Positions 53,710 through 64,000 of a DNA stretch of 64,000 bases are shown here, in pieces; position 1 is the stretch's first letter, and every line of letters begins with the position of its first letter. A model generated the notes under the pieces. It was not told the origin of the DNA, did no database searches, and saw nothing but the letters and a program-made list of their open reading frames with translations. The position numbers and the translations under genes are program-made. Origin of the DNA: Pseudo-nitzschia pungens (taxonomy: Eukaryota > Bacillariophyta > Bacillariophyceae > Bacillariales > Bacillariaceae); contig CM074759.1 in the NCBI GenBank assembly GCA_037355855.1, positions 1,054,001 to 1,118,000 on the forward strand, in the 5' to 3' direction.

Positions 53710-54708
53710 TCAAGGCCAGGATGTAACGGGAGTAGACGGCCACGGAAGTTCCGGACGAGAGTAGCACTTCAGAGAGTCAACCCCTAGTCCATAGTCTCCG
53801 ACCGGCTCCAGACCAGCCTGCTCGAGAGTTGCCGCAGAAATATTGGATAGCAGCGGATCTTTGAATGATATGGGAGCATACACCAAAATAGCGCGATCCA
53901 CCGTTTTGTCCTTCAAAAATTGTAGAGCAGTGTTTGGCCCACCTTCTACCATGATGTGGTGAATACCAAACTCCTTCGCGAGAACATCACTTATTTGTCG
54001 TGTGCAGAGTCGTGCTTTACCCTCGTCCGTGATGGGTCGAAGTCCTAGGAAAGTTACATCCGGAAAATCCTTGCTGGTAGTCTTGACGAAGTCAATGTTG
54101 TTGCCTTCATCCTCACTTGTTGCACTCGTTTGACCAGTTTCCAAATCATCCTTCACAGCATGTACAATAATCGTTGCCAATCCATCTTGGAAAATCTTGA
54201 ATCGATCCAGTTTCAGATCCAGATTGGGATCCAATACCACTCGAAAGGGTTGTTTCTGTTTTTTTGGTTCGGTTCCGTCCGAAACTTCCTGTCCAATCGG
54301 TAGCAATGGGACTCTTCTGACGGTCAGGGTGCAATCGTCGACCTCGACGGTGGATCGGCCAACCAATACAGCATCTGAAACGCGCCGTAATCGGTGTACC
54401 ATGTCCAGACTTTCCCCACACGTGAAACGTTCTGATTTTTCGCTGGACAAATCAGCAACGCCCCCCTGGGAATCAAAAGCAATCTTTAAAGTGATGCCGG
54501 TTGTTGCACCAAATATTTCTTCGTTACTCTCGGAGGATAATTGTAACGATGACGGCGTCGATGCCACTGCCCAGAGAAAAGCCGAAGGTGGCCCACACGA
54601 AAGATTGCGCTTGGATAGTGCGGCGCACCGTTGTGAATTGGATCTCGCAGTGAAAGCATGAGCAAGTTCACAGATGCATAGAATGAAAAGGGTTGTTCGA
54701 AATGGCAT
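53710..54708 (-). CDS. RibD C-terminal-type (pyrimidine) reductase, plastid-targeted
   Basis: A 332-residue protein from ATG 54708. An upstream Met (54777) would add 23 residues, but MPFRTTLFILCICELAHA|FTA begins a clean signal peptide with the plastid motif at residues 16-19. The mature part is a RibD_C/dihydrofolate-reductase-like fold: LKIAFDSQGGVA, DAVLVGRSTVEVDD, PFRVVLDP and VEGGPNTALQFL are typical for 5-amino-6-(5-phosphoribosylamino)uracil reductase (NADPH), second enzyme of the riboflavin pathway, which is plastidic in algae and plants. There is no deaminase domain, so the two RibD activities would be split between genes as in plants. A general RibD-like reductase of other function is possible. 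Confidence 0.78.
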   Translation of the reverse strand: MPFRTTLFILCICELAHAFTARSNSQRCAALSKRNLSCGPPSAFLWAVASTPSSLQLSSESNEEIFGATTGITLKIAFDSQGGVADLSSEKSERFTCGESLDMVHRLRRVSDAVLVGRSTVEVDDCTLTVRRVPLLPIGQEVSDGTEPKKQKQPFRVVLDPNLDLKLDRFKIFQDGLATIIVHAVKDDLETGQTSATSEDEGNNIDFVKTTSKDFPDVTFLGLRPITDEGKARLCTRQISDVLAKEFGIHHIMVEGGPNTALQFLKDKTVDRAILVYAPISFKDPLLSNISAATLEQAGLEPVGDYGLGVDSLKCYSRPELPWPSTPVTSWP

Positions 54709-55754
54709 TTTGTGAAGGGCCTTCAGCTTCGTATCACCTCTAGGCATCCGGAAAGGAATGAAAAACGATGGCAACACTTTCTCTCAACTTGAAGGTAACT
54801 TACCGGTGAGTTACTAAACCCTACCGAATCGTAAATGAAAATCGGAAATCGGAGCTACAATCGGCATGACAACAAGACAATCAAAAGCCGAAAAAGTGAT
54901 GAGCACTGAGCACAGACGACGAACCCTTCGAACCTGACGGATTACAGGCGGGCAATCAGGAACAATGGTACATACCGGTGCGGGTGTCCATCCGTACCTT
55001 CGGTACGAATGAATCCTAGTACGTGTACAGTTTTTTTTTTCATTGGCCCGTAAGGTTAATTACTTGTATGCTTCACGATAAGCACGCTAAGGTTACCGAT
55101 ACACGAATCGCGGACTTCACACTGGGTATCATAAACACTGAGGAATGGTGTCATAATTATGAAAATCACATTCTTTGGCCTCTAATTTGGGCATATCTTC
55201 TTGCATCGCGACCACGTTCAGTGTCCAAAACATACGGTACCGTACCATTAAAATGATTACAAAAAATAGTATCCCGGCAATGCGTAATCTTAACCTTACT
55301 TTCCTGACAATAGGCTGCCGGTAGGTCATTGTCGGTGTTAAGAGTATTGAAACTAGTGGTAATGGTAATCTTACCGTACGAGTGTTTCAATCGGAAGAAT
55401 TATTGTATTAGTGCGTGCTTACTTTTAGTATTAGTAACATTTTGTTTTTAAGAAGGTTTTCAAGCCATCAAATATGACCATTGCGTTTTTCGAAACTGCC
55501 GAAGAAATAATCTTACTGCAATCTGTAATCTTGGTGAATGCGAAAGACGAGTCGGAGAAGCTCAACGGTTTCGGTGAGAACCGACCTCCAGTATTTAGCA
55601 CGGACTCGGATGCATCCAGCGGTTTCGATCAAAAAATGAATTTTGGTGATTTGTTGAGAAGCCTGTTATTGACCAATTCTCGTGTGGATGCATCAAAACG
55701 AAGCCCAGCGATAGAATAAAGTATTGAACTAGAATAGAAGACATCTAAAGTAAA
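54709..55754. other. Divergent intergenic region, RibD-type and calmodulin promoters
   Basis: Rich in the dispersed words: GGTAACTTACCGGTGAGTTAC (54793-54813), TACATACCGGTGC, TACCTTCGGTACG, CTTAACCTTAC (55289-55299) and ATCTTACCGTACG. An 81-codon plus-strand frame (55474-55719, MTIAFFETAEE) ends 35 bp before the calmodulin start; it could be a leader frame. No other gene. Confidence 0.4.
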
Positions 55755-56642
55755 ATGGCTGATCAATATACGGAAGAGCAAATCGCTGAATTCAAAGAGG
55801 CCTTCTCTCTATTCGATAAAGACGGTGACGGTAAGTGACGTTGATGCCGATGAAAACAATTACTGTTAGTCGTGTGTGATTGAAGCAACTCAAAGGAAAA
55901 GGCAGACTGCCATTACCCTTTCATTTGTGACTGATGGTGGATTTCGAGTATTGTCGTGTTGAATGGATTTGGAAAAAAGTGCGCTCTATGAATTAAAACT
56001 CCGAACATGTGTGGCAAATGTGTCTGTCGATCTCATCTTTAGTGGTGATGGCCATTCTTCCCGATTGTAGGAACTATTGATATTGATGAGCTTGGGGCAG
56101 TATTAAGATCCTTAGGGAACCAGCCGACGGAAGAAGAAGTCGAAGATCTGATGCGCGAGGTATGTCCTTTTCTTTCCTTCGTGACGTTTGGTGGGATACT
56201 CCAAGCCCCTCGTTCGAACAGTTATATTGTGGCTTGTTGTAGTGCTTGATAGTATTTCCAGGACTCACCGAAGAGGTGTCGCGAATAACCGTTTCTACCG
56301 CATCCTGCTGCATCAAATAAATTGTGCGTCCGACCATCGACACGACAACATTAATAGGCCGACAAAGATGGGAACGGAACTATTGACTTTAGTGAATTTG
56401 TCGAAATGATGCCGTCACAAGAACGAGACGACAATGCCGAAGAAGAAATGTTGGAAGCTTTCCGAGTCTTTGATACAGATGGTAACGGATCGATCACAGC
56501 CGAGGAATTGCGGCAAATATTTATCAATTTGGGAGAAAAACTGACGGATGAAGAAATTTCAGACATGATAAATGAAGCAGATAAAGATGGCGACGGAGAA
56601 ATCAATTACGAAGAATTTGTGAATATGATGTTCAGCGGCTAA
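55755..56642 (+). CDS. Calmodulin (divergent isoform), three exons
   Basis: Exons 55755-55830, 56071-56159 and 56358-56642 (149 residues, the standard calmodulin length). Junctions: GACG|GTAAGT...TTGTAG|GA and GAG|GTATGT...AATAG|GCC, phases 1 and 0. All four EF-hand loops carry good calcium ligands: [36 protein letters not shown] and [13 protein letters not shown]-terminus [20 protein letters not shown] is near canonical. The centre differs: the linker [14 protein letters not shown] replaces the usual Arg/Lys/Met helix, and helix F/G residues vary, so a specialised isoform alongside a canonical one is inferred. The cytosolic Ca2+ sensor. The first intron falls inside the first EF-hand loop. 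Confidence 0.93.
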
Positions 56643-57046
56643 GGAAAAAGAAACCCATGCACGGTTCGATGATTTCTTGGGAAGGAATTTAACGGCACCT
56701 TTTTCGAATTCGATCTGGGATAGTTTTGGGCGAAATTCCACATTCAATGGATTCGTCATTGGAAGGGATCTAGAAGATTCTCATCGCTACATAGATTAAG
56801 GTGTCGGATGAAATCTCACATGCTGGCACTCACTCCGGGTATTTTAATTTTACACAATCTGCTTCTTTTGGCTTGACCTGTTGTCACAGAACGAAACTAC
56901 AGTATAACAAATTTGCTAACATTTCATAGTAGTAGCATCTTGTATCAACATGCCAGGTTTGCGCCGTTGTTACAATCGGTGCTTCCAATATCAGACCGTG
57001 TACTTTCATTTCTAATTTTTGATTCAAATTTTATCAATGTAGTTTG
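56643..57046. other. Convergent intergenic gap
   Basis: 3' flanks of calmodulin and of the TLC-like gene; nothing else recognised. Confidence 0.35.
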
Positions 57047-58276
57047 TTAAAGGAACCCCATCTTTTCAAGTTCTTCTTTCCCAACTCGCGCAATTTCACC
57101 TAGCCAAATGATTTGGAGAAGACTCAAGATCGACAAAGACAAGAAGGTGAAACGGAACCAGACCCGGTGTCCAGGCAATTCTAGTCTTGGATTGGATCCG
57201 CCAAGAACATACCATACATCCCGGCAGTAATAGTAACTGAAAGTAGACCACATCAGTACTCTGCAAATGACAAAAAGAAAAGCAAACAATCCTCCCAAAA
57301 CAACCTTAACCATCGGGAAGGCATCAGCAAGTCCAACGACTCCGAATTCGTCGTCAAAGTTTGCAAGCAAACACAGCACTTTTTCAAACAAAGATACAAC
57401 CCGAGCATGAGTACAAATTTTTGGAGAGGGAAAAATATTTGAAGGACTACAGTATTCCGAAACGAGTTTGTCACAACTCACCACCGGTGGAACTTTCAGA
57501 AAATCCGAAATAAAACAATGCATAAAAATGAGCATTTCCTTGGATCCCCCCCCACTGAGAAAAAGATAAAAATATCACGAATTGGTGAGGAGCCTGCAAT
57601 GTTTCATCATCAAAGCAACATTTCAAGGCGACGAGGCGAACTCACTGTCGTCAAAAGCGTGAGGACATGGTGGATGATAAAAATAATGCCGTCGTTCCAC
57701 ACAAGTGTATCGTAGGTATTCTTAATCTGGTACGCAAGGAAAAATAACGCGACTCGCTGTCCCTCGGGTTGGTAGGTAAACATTCGCCCTTCGTAGGCGA
57801 CCGGCATCGCATTTTTTCGTCCCCCAATCGTGGCGTCGATTAGGTCTTGGACGACATGTCTCGCTTTCCATCCCAGGAAGGCAACCGTGAAGCAACTAAA
57901 GGCATCAACACCAATGTGACGCGCCAGAATATTTCGGCTAGTCTCATCCTCTAATATGGGGTGCATGTCCTATGCGAGCAAAAGTGAAATCAACAAGAAC
58001 AGGGAGGTGAATCGATACTCGGTAAATTCCATCGAATCAATCTGAGCCGGCAAACTCTTCACGGATGGGATTTACCTGGATGGCAGTAAAAAATTGGCGG
58101 AAGGACATTTCGATAGCAATCAGAATGAAGACAAGCAAAGCTACCGTGCAGCTCTGAGCTTTCGCGTTTGGAACCCCACCATGGCCCTTGAAAGATTCGA
58201 CAGAAAACAAGAGGAGGCGGCTGTCGTTAACGGCATTGCTCGTTGACTTGCTTGGAATATTCGTTGGTCCGCACAT
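57047..58276 (-). CDS. Multi-pass membrane protein, TLC-domain-like, four exons
   Basis: Minus-strand exons 58276-58076, 57969-57646, 57554-57482 and 57378-57047 (309 residues), phases 0, 0 and 1; donors CAG|GTAAAT, ACA|GTGAGT, GGTG|GTGAGT; acceptors CATAG|GAC, TCTCAG|TGG, AAAAG|TG. Joined text reads HHVLTLLTT-WGGIQGNAHFYALFYFG-FSESSTG-VLCLLANFDDEFG, which is continuous and protein-like. Five or six hydrophobic helices are present. The HH in a helix followed by an aromatic helix and an E-x-S/T pair resembles TRAM/LAG1/CLN8 (TLC) proteins, a family linked to sphingolipid synthesis and lipid sensing; I cannot tell a ceramide synthase from the non-enzymatic type. The first exon is extended by an open frame upstream (to 58373) without ATG. 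Confidence 0.62.
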
Positions 58277-60889
58277 TGTATAGGATTGTGTTGGCAAAAG
58301 GTATTTTTGAACGTGCTCAAAACAGCGGAGCTCCGAGATCTTAAAAAGGAAAGGATCTAGTGATGGTATATCCAACTCCTATGTCGATTTTCTGTAACGT
58401 TTGCGTTTTGATATGAATCCATCGGCTTTCAGGAACGGAACGCATTCCCCTTTACTCGCCACACTTTTCACTCTGCAATCGCATTCTTTACGTAAGGTTA
58501 CCGGTAACTTACTCGTATTCCGGATTCAATTTTTTGAGATTTTTCATCAATACCTGGTAAGGGAGTTGCGTGACGACATGCCGATGAACACGTCGGCTCA
58601 AAGAGGGAATACCCATAATAAGGTCAAAAGGGGGCAATCCGCATGTTCCCTATTCACAACTGACAATACAATACCGTAGCAACGAAAAAAGACTAACCTA
58701 ACACCGAACGACTATCATACCGATAGTTCTTATTGGGACGATATACGTAGCGTACGATATTATACTCACAGCAAAACACTTTCAACGGAAATACTACCAA
58801 CATACCCTGAGCATGAACAACAAAAGAGTAATGAGGAAGTAGTAAGTTACCGGTAACAACCTTACCGGTACGTAACTTTTATGGAAGGCACATCATGTAT
58901 CTTGACACCAATATGAATGATCTTTTGAGGAAGCCTTCTAAATCAGTTTTTATTTTGTGATGGTTGAAAAAGTTACTACTACTAGTACTAATACTACTAC
59001 TAGACAATTCAACCACTCATTAAGAGTACTATTGAACCTCATGAATGGTCAGCAGTTCCCAAACCACCAAAAACTATTGGTGACAGAGCTGCTGGACTTC
59101 AACAAACTTTGAACCTTCATCAATTTCTTAATTGACATAGTACACAAAAACATTTCACAATTGAGAGAGTTTTCAGTTTGGGTCACAAAATCCTAGAGTT
59201 TCATAACCAAAGTTCTTTCAACCTCCTCCAATTGAAAACTTTGAACCATGCAATGAACCAATTTCATTTTCATTCTATCCACCATGATGCGGAATTATGT
59301 CATGGTTGATAATTATAATACTACTAGTAGCAGTAGTAGTAGTAGTACTAATTATAATGGTAGTAGTACCATGATGACTTCCTCCTGTTCTTCTCGAAAA
59401 TCTTGAAGCTTCTTTGATCTGTAAGTACCGTGGTTTTATTCTAGCCCTTATTCTAGTAGCCCTTTCTAGAGATATTTTTGACTCCTCTTACTCGATATCC
59501 ATGTGTGCAAATACGTACGTACTACGGTACGAGTAAGATAGAACCCTGGTTTTCTGTAGAAAGAGAGTCTCCTCTGTGTCGTCCTCTAAAGTTGAGAGTC
59601 CGTTTCGCCTTTCCATCATACCGTGCCGTAATTACCACTTCGAGTGCCGTACTTTAAGTACGAGTAATAAGTAACCTTAATTACGAGTAAGCCTTACTTG
59701 TACTACGGAATTCCTATCAGCTGTCCCCCGGTTTCCGTAGGAATTAGTACTTTGGGATGTAGAACCGGGGGACAGCTGATAAGAATTTTGTAGTACGAAG
59801 ATGATATTTATTATTTTAGAGTAAGGCTTACGAGTAGCCTTACCGTATGAAAGCCAAGCATGTCCAGGTGCCGTCGGCACGCCTTTGCGCAAAAGCGAAG
59901 TTCTTCCGGGAGTAAAACAAATTGAGGGGCGTTATTTGCCTACGGAACGCTCATCGCATAATGCTACTGATACCCGGGACTACAGTATATCCCACCATAT
60001 GATAGTTGTCGGCTATTATCGCAACTTACGACCGGTCCACACTCCGCTCGTCCTAATTTTGCTACGTACATCCATCCCATTTTGATCGCGCACGACCGAA
60101 CTGGCTAATATCGCCATTCCAGCGTCCATGATTCGCAGCAATGAACAGATGAGATACCGGTACCGGTACCTACTTTCACATCTGCCATTACTTTGCGTCT
60201 TGACTTCCAGTAGAAAAATGACACATACTTGCATGGTTTACTGGCGCTGCCGGAAGAAATTTCAAAAGAAGTGATTGGCTGATTTATTTTTCAGAATACT
60301 CAAATAACACTTACGAACGCGAATTTGGTCCGCAGCGAGAACATGGAAACTTTCGAACGCGACGCACAACGGATCGATTTTTGTGACAGAAACCACTTCA
60401 AATCGTTTCCAGAAACAATCTCATTCGAGGGTTTTTGTTTTAGGTTTCGCTCTCGTCGTCGTGTCAATACGAGTTCAGGCAAGACTTATCCGAAACACCC
60501 ATACCCGTATTTTCTACCGTACCAAAAAGTTCTATTCCTACTATTTTATTCATAGTCTCTCGGAGATTCATCACGTGTTCATCACGATCTGCCGTCCCAT
60601 AGAGAAAGGAAGTGTTTCGTTGCAATCGTGGACAGCCACAACTTGGTCATACGGTACAATTACGGCACGTCGAAAAACCTCTTTTAATTAATTGCTTTTG
60701 ATTGATTCAGTGACATCGCCCACAAGTTGATGTTGATGACACTTGCACAACACGCCATTTCTTTCCTACCGTATACAGAAGTTTTGTCTGTTTAAACCAT
60801 TGAACCAGAATTCCGACGAGCCCTTCCGTTAAACCATAGACACGACATTGTTGTCCATCTACGACTATTCTGAAACGACAGACAACACG
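58277..60889. other. Long intergenic region (2.6 kb) with MITE copy 2
   Basis: No gene supported. Contains GTAAGGTTACCGGTAACTTAC (58493-58513), GTAAGTTACCGGTAAC (58842-58857), ACT/AGT trinucleotide tracts (58975-59003 and 59320-59370), GTAACCTTAATTACGAGTAAG words at about 59670-59690, the 95-bp MITE at 59701-59795, and ACCGGTACCGGTACC near 60157-60170. The last few hundred bp should hold the RING-gene promoter. Confidence 0.45.
59701..59795 (-). mobile_element. MITE-like hairpin element, copy 2 (95 bp)
   Basis: Same 95-bp length as the copy at 32851-32945, in inverted orientation. The reverse complement of its right arm (59761-59795) is identical over 35 bases to the left arm of copy 1. The loop is about two-thirds identical. 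Surrounded by dispersed GTAAC/GTAAG words. Confidence 0.85.
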
Positions 60890-62171
60890 ATGTCCTCTAT
60901 TTTCTCTACAGAGGCCCCAACCATGGCATCCACTCTACCGCCACAAAGCGACGGTTCCCCCAACTATTTCCAAGAGAACATGGTGTGGCTGATCTTGTGG
61001 TTCGGCGCAGCGATCGGCTTTATTGCCTTTCCATTTTGTACCTCGAAACGGCGAAGACAAGCGTGTGCACAAGGATGCCGGGAACGGCGATGGATCAACG
61101 CCGACGATTCGGACGACGAGGACGATCCAATGGTTCGGTCCAGGAGACAGCAACGCGAAGAGACACGGCGCCATTTTCAGATCACCCGGACGCAAGAAGA
61201 TGAGATTCGGCAGCAGTACCTTTCCTTCTTGATGCAGGATTACACAATCGTGAGTACATTTCAACGAGGTGGTAGTCCTGGTGGATGAATAGCTGGATGA
61301 ATAGATGAATCGATCAATTCAAAAATGTGTCGGTCAAAAACGTTTCTCGAGTTGATGCTGCAAAGTCTAACGCGCATTTGTTGCATCGTCCAAAACTGTT
61401 TTGTTTCTGTGTTTACTGCGTCAGGCACTGAGAAACTGCGATATTATTCATGATGGCAAAGACACTGCAGAATCGAGCTCGGAAGAATTGGACGAGTCGA
61501 CCGGTTCGATGGATGAACAGAGCGTGGAAGTAAAGAACGACATTGAGAGTCAATGCGATGCCACCATTAAATCTTCTTCTGTGGAATCGGGGGAGACCCC
61601 TCCTGCGGTGGAAAACAAGCGTACCACCGATATGGAGGTGTCTGCAAATACTCCGGTGCGAGGGAACCGATCCGATAGCGAGGACAGCGAAAACTTGCTG
61701 GAATGCGAATTCGGGAAAGACCAAACGGTGTGTGTCCCGCTTGCCGGACAAGCCGTCACGAAAGAAACCAACGAGACAGGGGAAGCTACCCACGATGCCG
61801 GCATGAATGCCAGTGATAAGTTAGTGAACCGACGCGTCGTTTCGAATGGATGTGCCATTTGTCTGTGCCCGTTTGAAGCGAACGAAGAAATCACGTGGTC
61901 GTCGAATCCCGACTGCTGCCACGTCTTTCACAATGACTGTATCGTGAATTGGTATCTGGCCTACGGAAGGAAGACCCAGAAACGACGCTTGCGGAACAAC
62001 CCGAACATGTGCGAGGAAGAAGCCCTGAACCGAATCAGTGATTTTCCAATCTTGTGCCCTTGCTGCAGGCAGAAATTCTGTATCCATGCGACGTGCTCCT
62101 CACCCGCCGAGCGGGACGAAGAGATCGGTGGTGCCGCGGTGGACACGGACGCGAACACGACCGCAAACTAG
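60890..62171 (+). CDS. RING-finger protein with one membrane helix (E3 ligase candidate)
   Basis: Exons 60890-61249 and 61425-62171 (368 residues), phase 0; donor ATC|GTGAGT, acceptor GCGTCAG|GCA. A single helix MVWLILWFGAAIGFIAF (31-47) follows a short Ser/Thr-rich N-terminus, then basic KRRRQ, an acidic patch and a long polar linker. The RING (about 263-335) has CAICLCPF, CCHVFHNDC and CPCC, i.e. Cys-x2-Cys, then C-x-H-like, H-x2-C and C-x2-C spacing, with about 35 residues (KTQKRRLRNNPNMCEEE) inserted between the second and third parts. Such membrane-anchored RING proteins usually ubiquitinate membrane or secretory cargo. ATG at 60890 chosen (MSSIFSTEAP); the open frame upstream lacks another ATG. 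Confidence 0.82.
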
Positions 62172-63195
62172 ATCCGAGGAAGAACAGCGCACGAGATATT
62201 CTGCTACGAAACCAATAGCTCTGGGACGAACTTCCAGTGCGGATTTCATCGCGGTGCAAATCGGTGCTTTCGACGGACACCGATCGCTTGCGGGTCTCGC
62301 GAAGTGCACACAAGCATTGCAATTTTCGTTACAAGAATACATATCCTTCGTGGTAATGGTGGCGAATTCCCCCTGGTCTCAATGTCATCCTGGATGCTCC
62401 CAGTGGCACGTTTGTGGCACATTGGAGACGATTAGACCTACCATTTTTGACTTTCACCCATTTTTGTCCTACTTTCACCTACCGTACACGTATCTGGTTC
62501 AGTAAAGTATAATAATACATACATACTAGTAAACATTAGTCACATGTGATGAAGACTGGTACATATTTCTGCATCACTCATTGCATGCATGAACGAGAAG
62601 TCGCATAATACACTTGGAATATACCGAATCCATAATGATACGTAGACGTATCTAATGTTAGAATAGGTTGAAAAAGGTAGGTAAATTTGTTGGTTTAAGT
62701 GTTCACTCTTATTGTTATCGTTCAAGGAAAATATAATTACTTTCTTTTCTAACAATATTCTGCTCTCGTTTGGTTATTCACTCCACCTTGTTTCTATACA
62801 TCTGCTAGTAATGACAACTCTTTCTCACGCATTCTCGTGTAAACATGTATTTCAATCTTGTGATTTCTCTTGATTTGACAACTTGTTGTCATGTCATGTC
62901 CTTGTGTTTACTTCTGGTTGGTTTGTGATTGATTATTATTGATTGAATTGTCAAATAATAGTGATTGTTGTGTATTTTCAGTGTTTTCATGTATTCGTAT
63001 AAATAAATAATTCTTCCGTATAAATTTCCGACTCACTTGACTCGGTTAATTGTTTTCACTTCATGCGACATCTAATCCATTACGTAGTAACTACTTTGAT
63101 TTACCAAAGCAACAAAAATGACCTTTCTTTTTCCCCCTGGAACGGGGCTATTGGACGTTCTAATGGGATCGACCCAGTAAAGATCGGTTTCTTTT
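62172..63195. other. Convergent intergenic region
   Basis: AT-rich 3' flanks (TAAAATA/AATAAATAAT around 62998-63010 could be a polyadenylation signal of the minus-strand gene's neighbour strand). Short frames here are not protein-like. Confidence 0.35.
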
Positions 63196-63987
63196 CTACC
63201 CTCTGAGAAGCCCTTCGAATACTGAATGATCGACCATGGTACCAGTAGCCCCCACATGCCCGACGAGCAACGCAGCATTCCTGGCATTATCGTTCAGGTA
63301 CTCATCGATATTACCATGGGCATTCCTTTCGGGGTCGAAACCGTCTTCTTCATTTTCTTCCTTGGAAACAGCAGAAACCTGCGATGAAGAGCCTTCGCCG
63401 CAGCCGCCGATTCTCATTCCCAATCTTTTCTGTAGATTGAAGCAAAACTTTCGCAAGTCCGATCTCGAATCCTCGAAGGCTTCGATTTGCTGCCAGGACT
63501 CGCGATGTTGCAACCTCAACAAAAACTCGACGTAACTCGAATGCCGCCCCGCCATTTCATTCATTCGGAACGAAATTGGTTTGATCCACTCGCGAGGTTT
63601 GGATGTGATGTATTCGTAAAGAAAACTTTTGAATGATTCGATGGTGCTTTGGTCGGTTTTGTCAATGTCGATGTTGATGGAAAAGTTGAGTTGCGCCCGA
63701 TGCGATCTTGCCCCGTTGATGATTCTGTACCCACTGAGTGATGAATTCGGTAATGTGCCATACTCTTGTGACCTGTCAAATACTAGAGTTGTATGGTACA
63801 AAGACACATCCTGCACAACCCATTTGGGCCTCCCATTTCCTGATATAACTTCAATTGGCGAGGTTATTGCGATGCGATCGCCAATATCGTAAGGTGTTAG
63901 GTCAAGGATGGAAGAACCGATAGTGAGATAAGTTTCGCAAAGAACGAGAAACGAATCCAATTTTTTTGAAAAGTATGCGTATTTCAT
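63196..63987 (-). CDS. MscS-type mechanosensitive channel, 3' part only (gene runs off the window)
   Basis: The visible 263 residues include LTPYDIGDRIAI, WVVQDVSLYHTTLVF and YGTLPNSSLSGYRIINGARSHR, which correspond to the P-Y/F-D-x-G-D-R loop, the beta-domain and the PN-x2-L...N motif of the MscS family (plant MSL/fungal Msy type). The expected pore-lining and outer helices are missing, so this is the last exon or exons. An in-frame TGA lies just upstream of the Met at 63987 and the only AG for an acceptor is at about 63989-63990; earlier exons must be beyond 64000. Tension-gated channel, in plastid, ER or plasma membrane in other eukaryotes; the C-terminal tail is acidic. The start given is not a real protein start. 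Confidence 0.78.
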   Translation of the reverse strand: MKYAYFSKKLDSFLVLCETYLTIGSSILDLTPYDIGDRIAITSPIEVISGNGRPKWVVQDVSLYHTTLVFDRSQEYGTLPNSSLSGYRIINGARSHRAQLNFSINIDIDKTDQSTIESFKSFLYEYITSKPREWIKPISFRMNEMAGRHSSYVEFLLRLQHRESWQQIEAFEDSRSDLRKFCFNLQKRLGMRIGGCGEGSSSQVSAVSKEENEEDGFDPERNAHGNIDEYLNDNARNAALLVGHVGATGTMVDHSVFEGLLRG

Positions 63988-64000
63988 GACTCACGTCGTT

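Noticed and set aside
55474..55719. 81-codon plus-strand frame just before calmodulin
   Set aside because: No homologue recognised; could be an upstream leader frame, evidence too weak for a gene.
1..64000. CRISPR arrays, prophage or integron
   Set aside because: No regularly spaced repeats, and the gene content and introns are eukaryotic.

Overview
The window is nuclear DNA of a diatom, most likely a pennate one. The evidence is short GT-AG introns (about 90-320 bp), eukaryote-only genes (AP-3 beta adaptin, RanGAP, calmodulin, Kae1, V-ATPase subunit c), and N-terminal signal peptides followed by the diatom plastid-import motif (A/S-A|F). The species cannot be named from this sequence. I found 28 protein genes, no rRNA or CRISPR array, and no tRNA I could fold. 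Splice junctions were placed by eye from donor/acceptor consensus plus phase and protein continuity.

Layout. 0.3-5.5 kb: a divergent pair of plastid-type genes (proline iminopeptidase-like; an unknown protein with a frame break) and a YoaK/DUF1275 membrane protein preceded by a cluster of TGACGT-type elements. 6.6-11.2 kb: RanGAP, a PLAC8-like protein and a stramenopile-type orphan. 13-18.3 kb: DNA ligase I with a PIP box, convergent with a secreted trypsin-like protease carrying a Pro/Thr-rich stalk. 20.9-32.1 kb: two membrane proteins (one a J-domain protein with frame breaks), a small two-exon gene, a SET-TPR-2OG dioxygenase fusion, and a farnesylated-type DNAJA that lacks half of its zinc finger. 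33.5-45.4 kb: a frame-broken Ser-rich gene, MOCS2A, V-ATPase c, AP-3 beta and mitochondrial bL34. 46-64 kb: a 1374-residue nuclear-type orphan, a 4-TM protein, a miniature LTR element, Kae1, a RibD-type reductase, calmodulin, a TLC-like protein, a RING protein and the 3' part of an MscS-type channel.

The genes are mostly unrelated housekeeping functions, as expected of a eukaryotic contig. Joint themes are chaperones (two J proteins), membrane traffic and acidification (AP-3, V-ATPase) and plastid import (four candidate plastid proteins).

The most interesting signals are non-genic. The first is a 458-bp TRIM-like LTR element with identical 94-bp LTRs, a 5-bp target duplication and a copia-style half-tRNA-iMet primer site. 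The second is two oppositely oriented copies of a 95-bp hairpin MITE 27 kb apart. The third is a dispersed GTAAGGTTAC palindrome family seen almost only between genes. Three genes need frame changes, and the well-placed changes are all of the +1 class. Assembly error is the simplest explanation, but the pattern deserves a check against RNA reads.
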